Position numbers and translations under genes: made by a program
Shown: positions 6,373 to 6,628 of the stretch, piece after piece
How the letters are laid out: every line of letters begins with the position of its first letter
How positions within the stretch are numbered: the first letter of the stretch is position 1
Source of the DNA: an uncultured Burkholderiales bacterium
Lineage (GTDB): Bacteria > Pseudomonadota > Gammaproteobacteria > Burkholderiales > Burkholderiaceae_D
NCBI GenBank assembly: GCA_903904635.1
Contig: CAIVDH010000314.1
Location: 1-6,628, forward strand
Reading direction: 5' to 3'
Length of the DNA stretch: 6,628 nt
Notes under the pieces: generated by a model
Told to the model about the DNA's origin: nothing
The model's database searches: none
Seen by the model: only the letters and a program-made list of their open reading frames with translations

Positions 6373-6628
6373 AAGACAAAGAACACTGAATTAGATAAGA
6401 ATTTAATTGCACGGATAATATTATTCGAACACAAGTCGTAATTTACCTTGTTGCGTGCAGACAATAGTATAAAACCTTAAATCAATCAATGCTTTTGTGC
6501 AATTAGTTACTGCAGAGCTAATATTTTTTGGTGTTATGTGAATTTAACAATTTTGTAAGTGTGGGAAAAAACGGTGTGGCGGCTAGGAATACTTTCAACT
6601 TGTGCTGGTGTCTTGGCTCTAGCACGGA
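6373..6628. other. AT-rich upstream region of the lipoprotein gene, no convincing gene
   Basis: This stretch has no supported gene. It holds the leader and presumably the promoter of the lipoprotein gene. A TATACT -10-like hexamer on the minus strand at 6471-6466 lacks a clear -35 at the right spacing. A near-perfect 16-bp palindrome (CGGATAAT/ATTATTCG, 6412-6427) lies in between, in what would be the 5' leader. At the right edge a GTG-started frame from 6574 reads like the beginning of a signal peptide, but only 18 codons are visible and I do not call it a gene. Confidence 0.5.

Noticed and set aside
1..6628. Insertion sequence, CRISPR, prophage or tRNA
   Set aside because: No transposase-like frame, terminal inverted repeats, regularly spaced repeats or cloverleaf-like sequence was seen.

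Overview
The window is a salicylate-to-gentisate catabolic locus from a Gram-negative bacterium. It is most likely a betaproteobacterium of the Burkholderiales: the proteins resemble the Nag enzymes of Ralstonia/Polaromonas naphthalene degraders, base composition is moderate, and a cysteine-anchored outer-membrane-type lipoprotein lies alongside. An Oxalobacteraceae-like host is a guess from general impression only.

Layout. Positions 1-4540 hold five tightly packed genes, all on the minus strand. In transcription order they are nagAa (ferredoxin reductase, 4540-3515), nagI (gentisate 1,2-dioxygenase, 3501-2446), nagK (fumarylpyruvate hydrolase, 2415-1717), nagG (salicylate 5-hydroxylase large subunit, 1684-446) and nagH (small subunit, 449 to beyond the left edge, last few codons missing). 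Gaps are 13, 30 and 32 nt, followed by a 4-nt ATGA overlap, so this reads as one operon. Positions 4541-4651 form a divergent control region with nested TGAAT/ATTCA inverted repeats and a promoter-like -10 for the operon. nagR, a NahR-type LysR regulator, runs the other way from 4652 to 5557. Two hairpins (5592-5622 and 5639-5658) fill the gap to a convergent gene for an alanine-rich coiled-coil lipoprotein (6357-5668). Positions 6373-6628 are AT-rich and without a clear gene, apart from a doubtful start of an exported protein at the right edge.

How it works together (inferred from families). NagAa takes electrons from NAD(P)H and passes them to a ferredoxin not encoded in this window. NagG/NagH use them to hydroxylate salicylate to gentisate, NagI opens the ring to maleylpyruvate, an isomerase (also not in the window) gives fumarylpyruvate, and NagK splits that to fumarate and pyruvate. 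NagR probably activates the operon in response to salicylate or a similar compound. No naphthalene dioxygenase genes are visible, so salicylate itself may be the entry compound. The lipoprotein gene is not evidently connected to the pathway.

I see no phage, transposon, CRISPR or RNA gene. The pathway is known; the less usual points are the interleaved gene order, the operator architecture and the lipoprotein with its tandem 3' hairpins.
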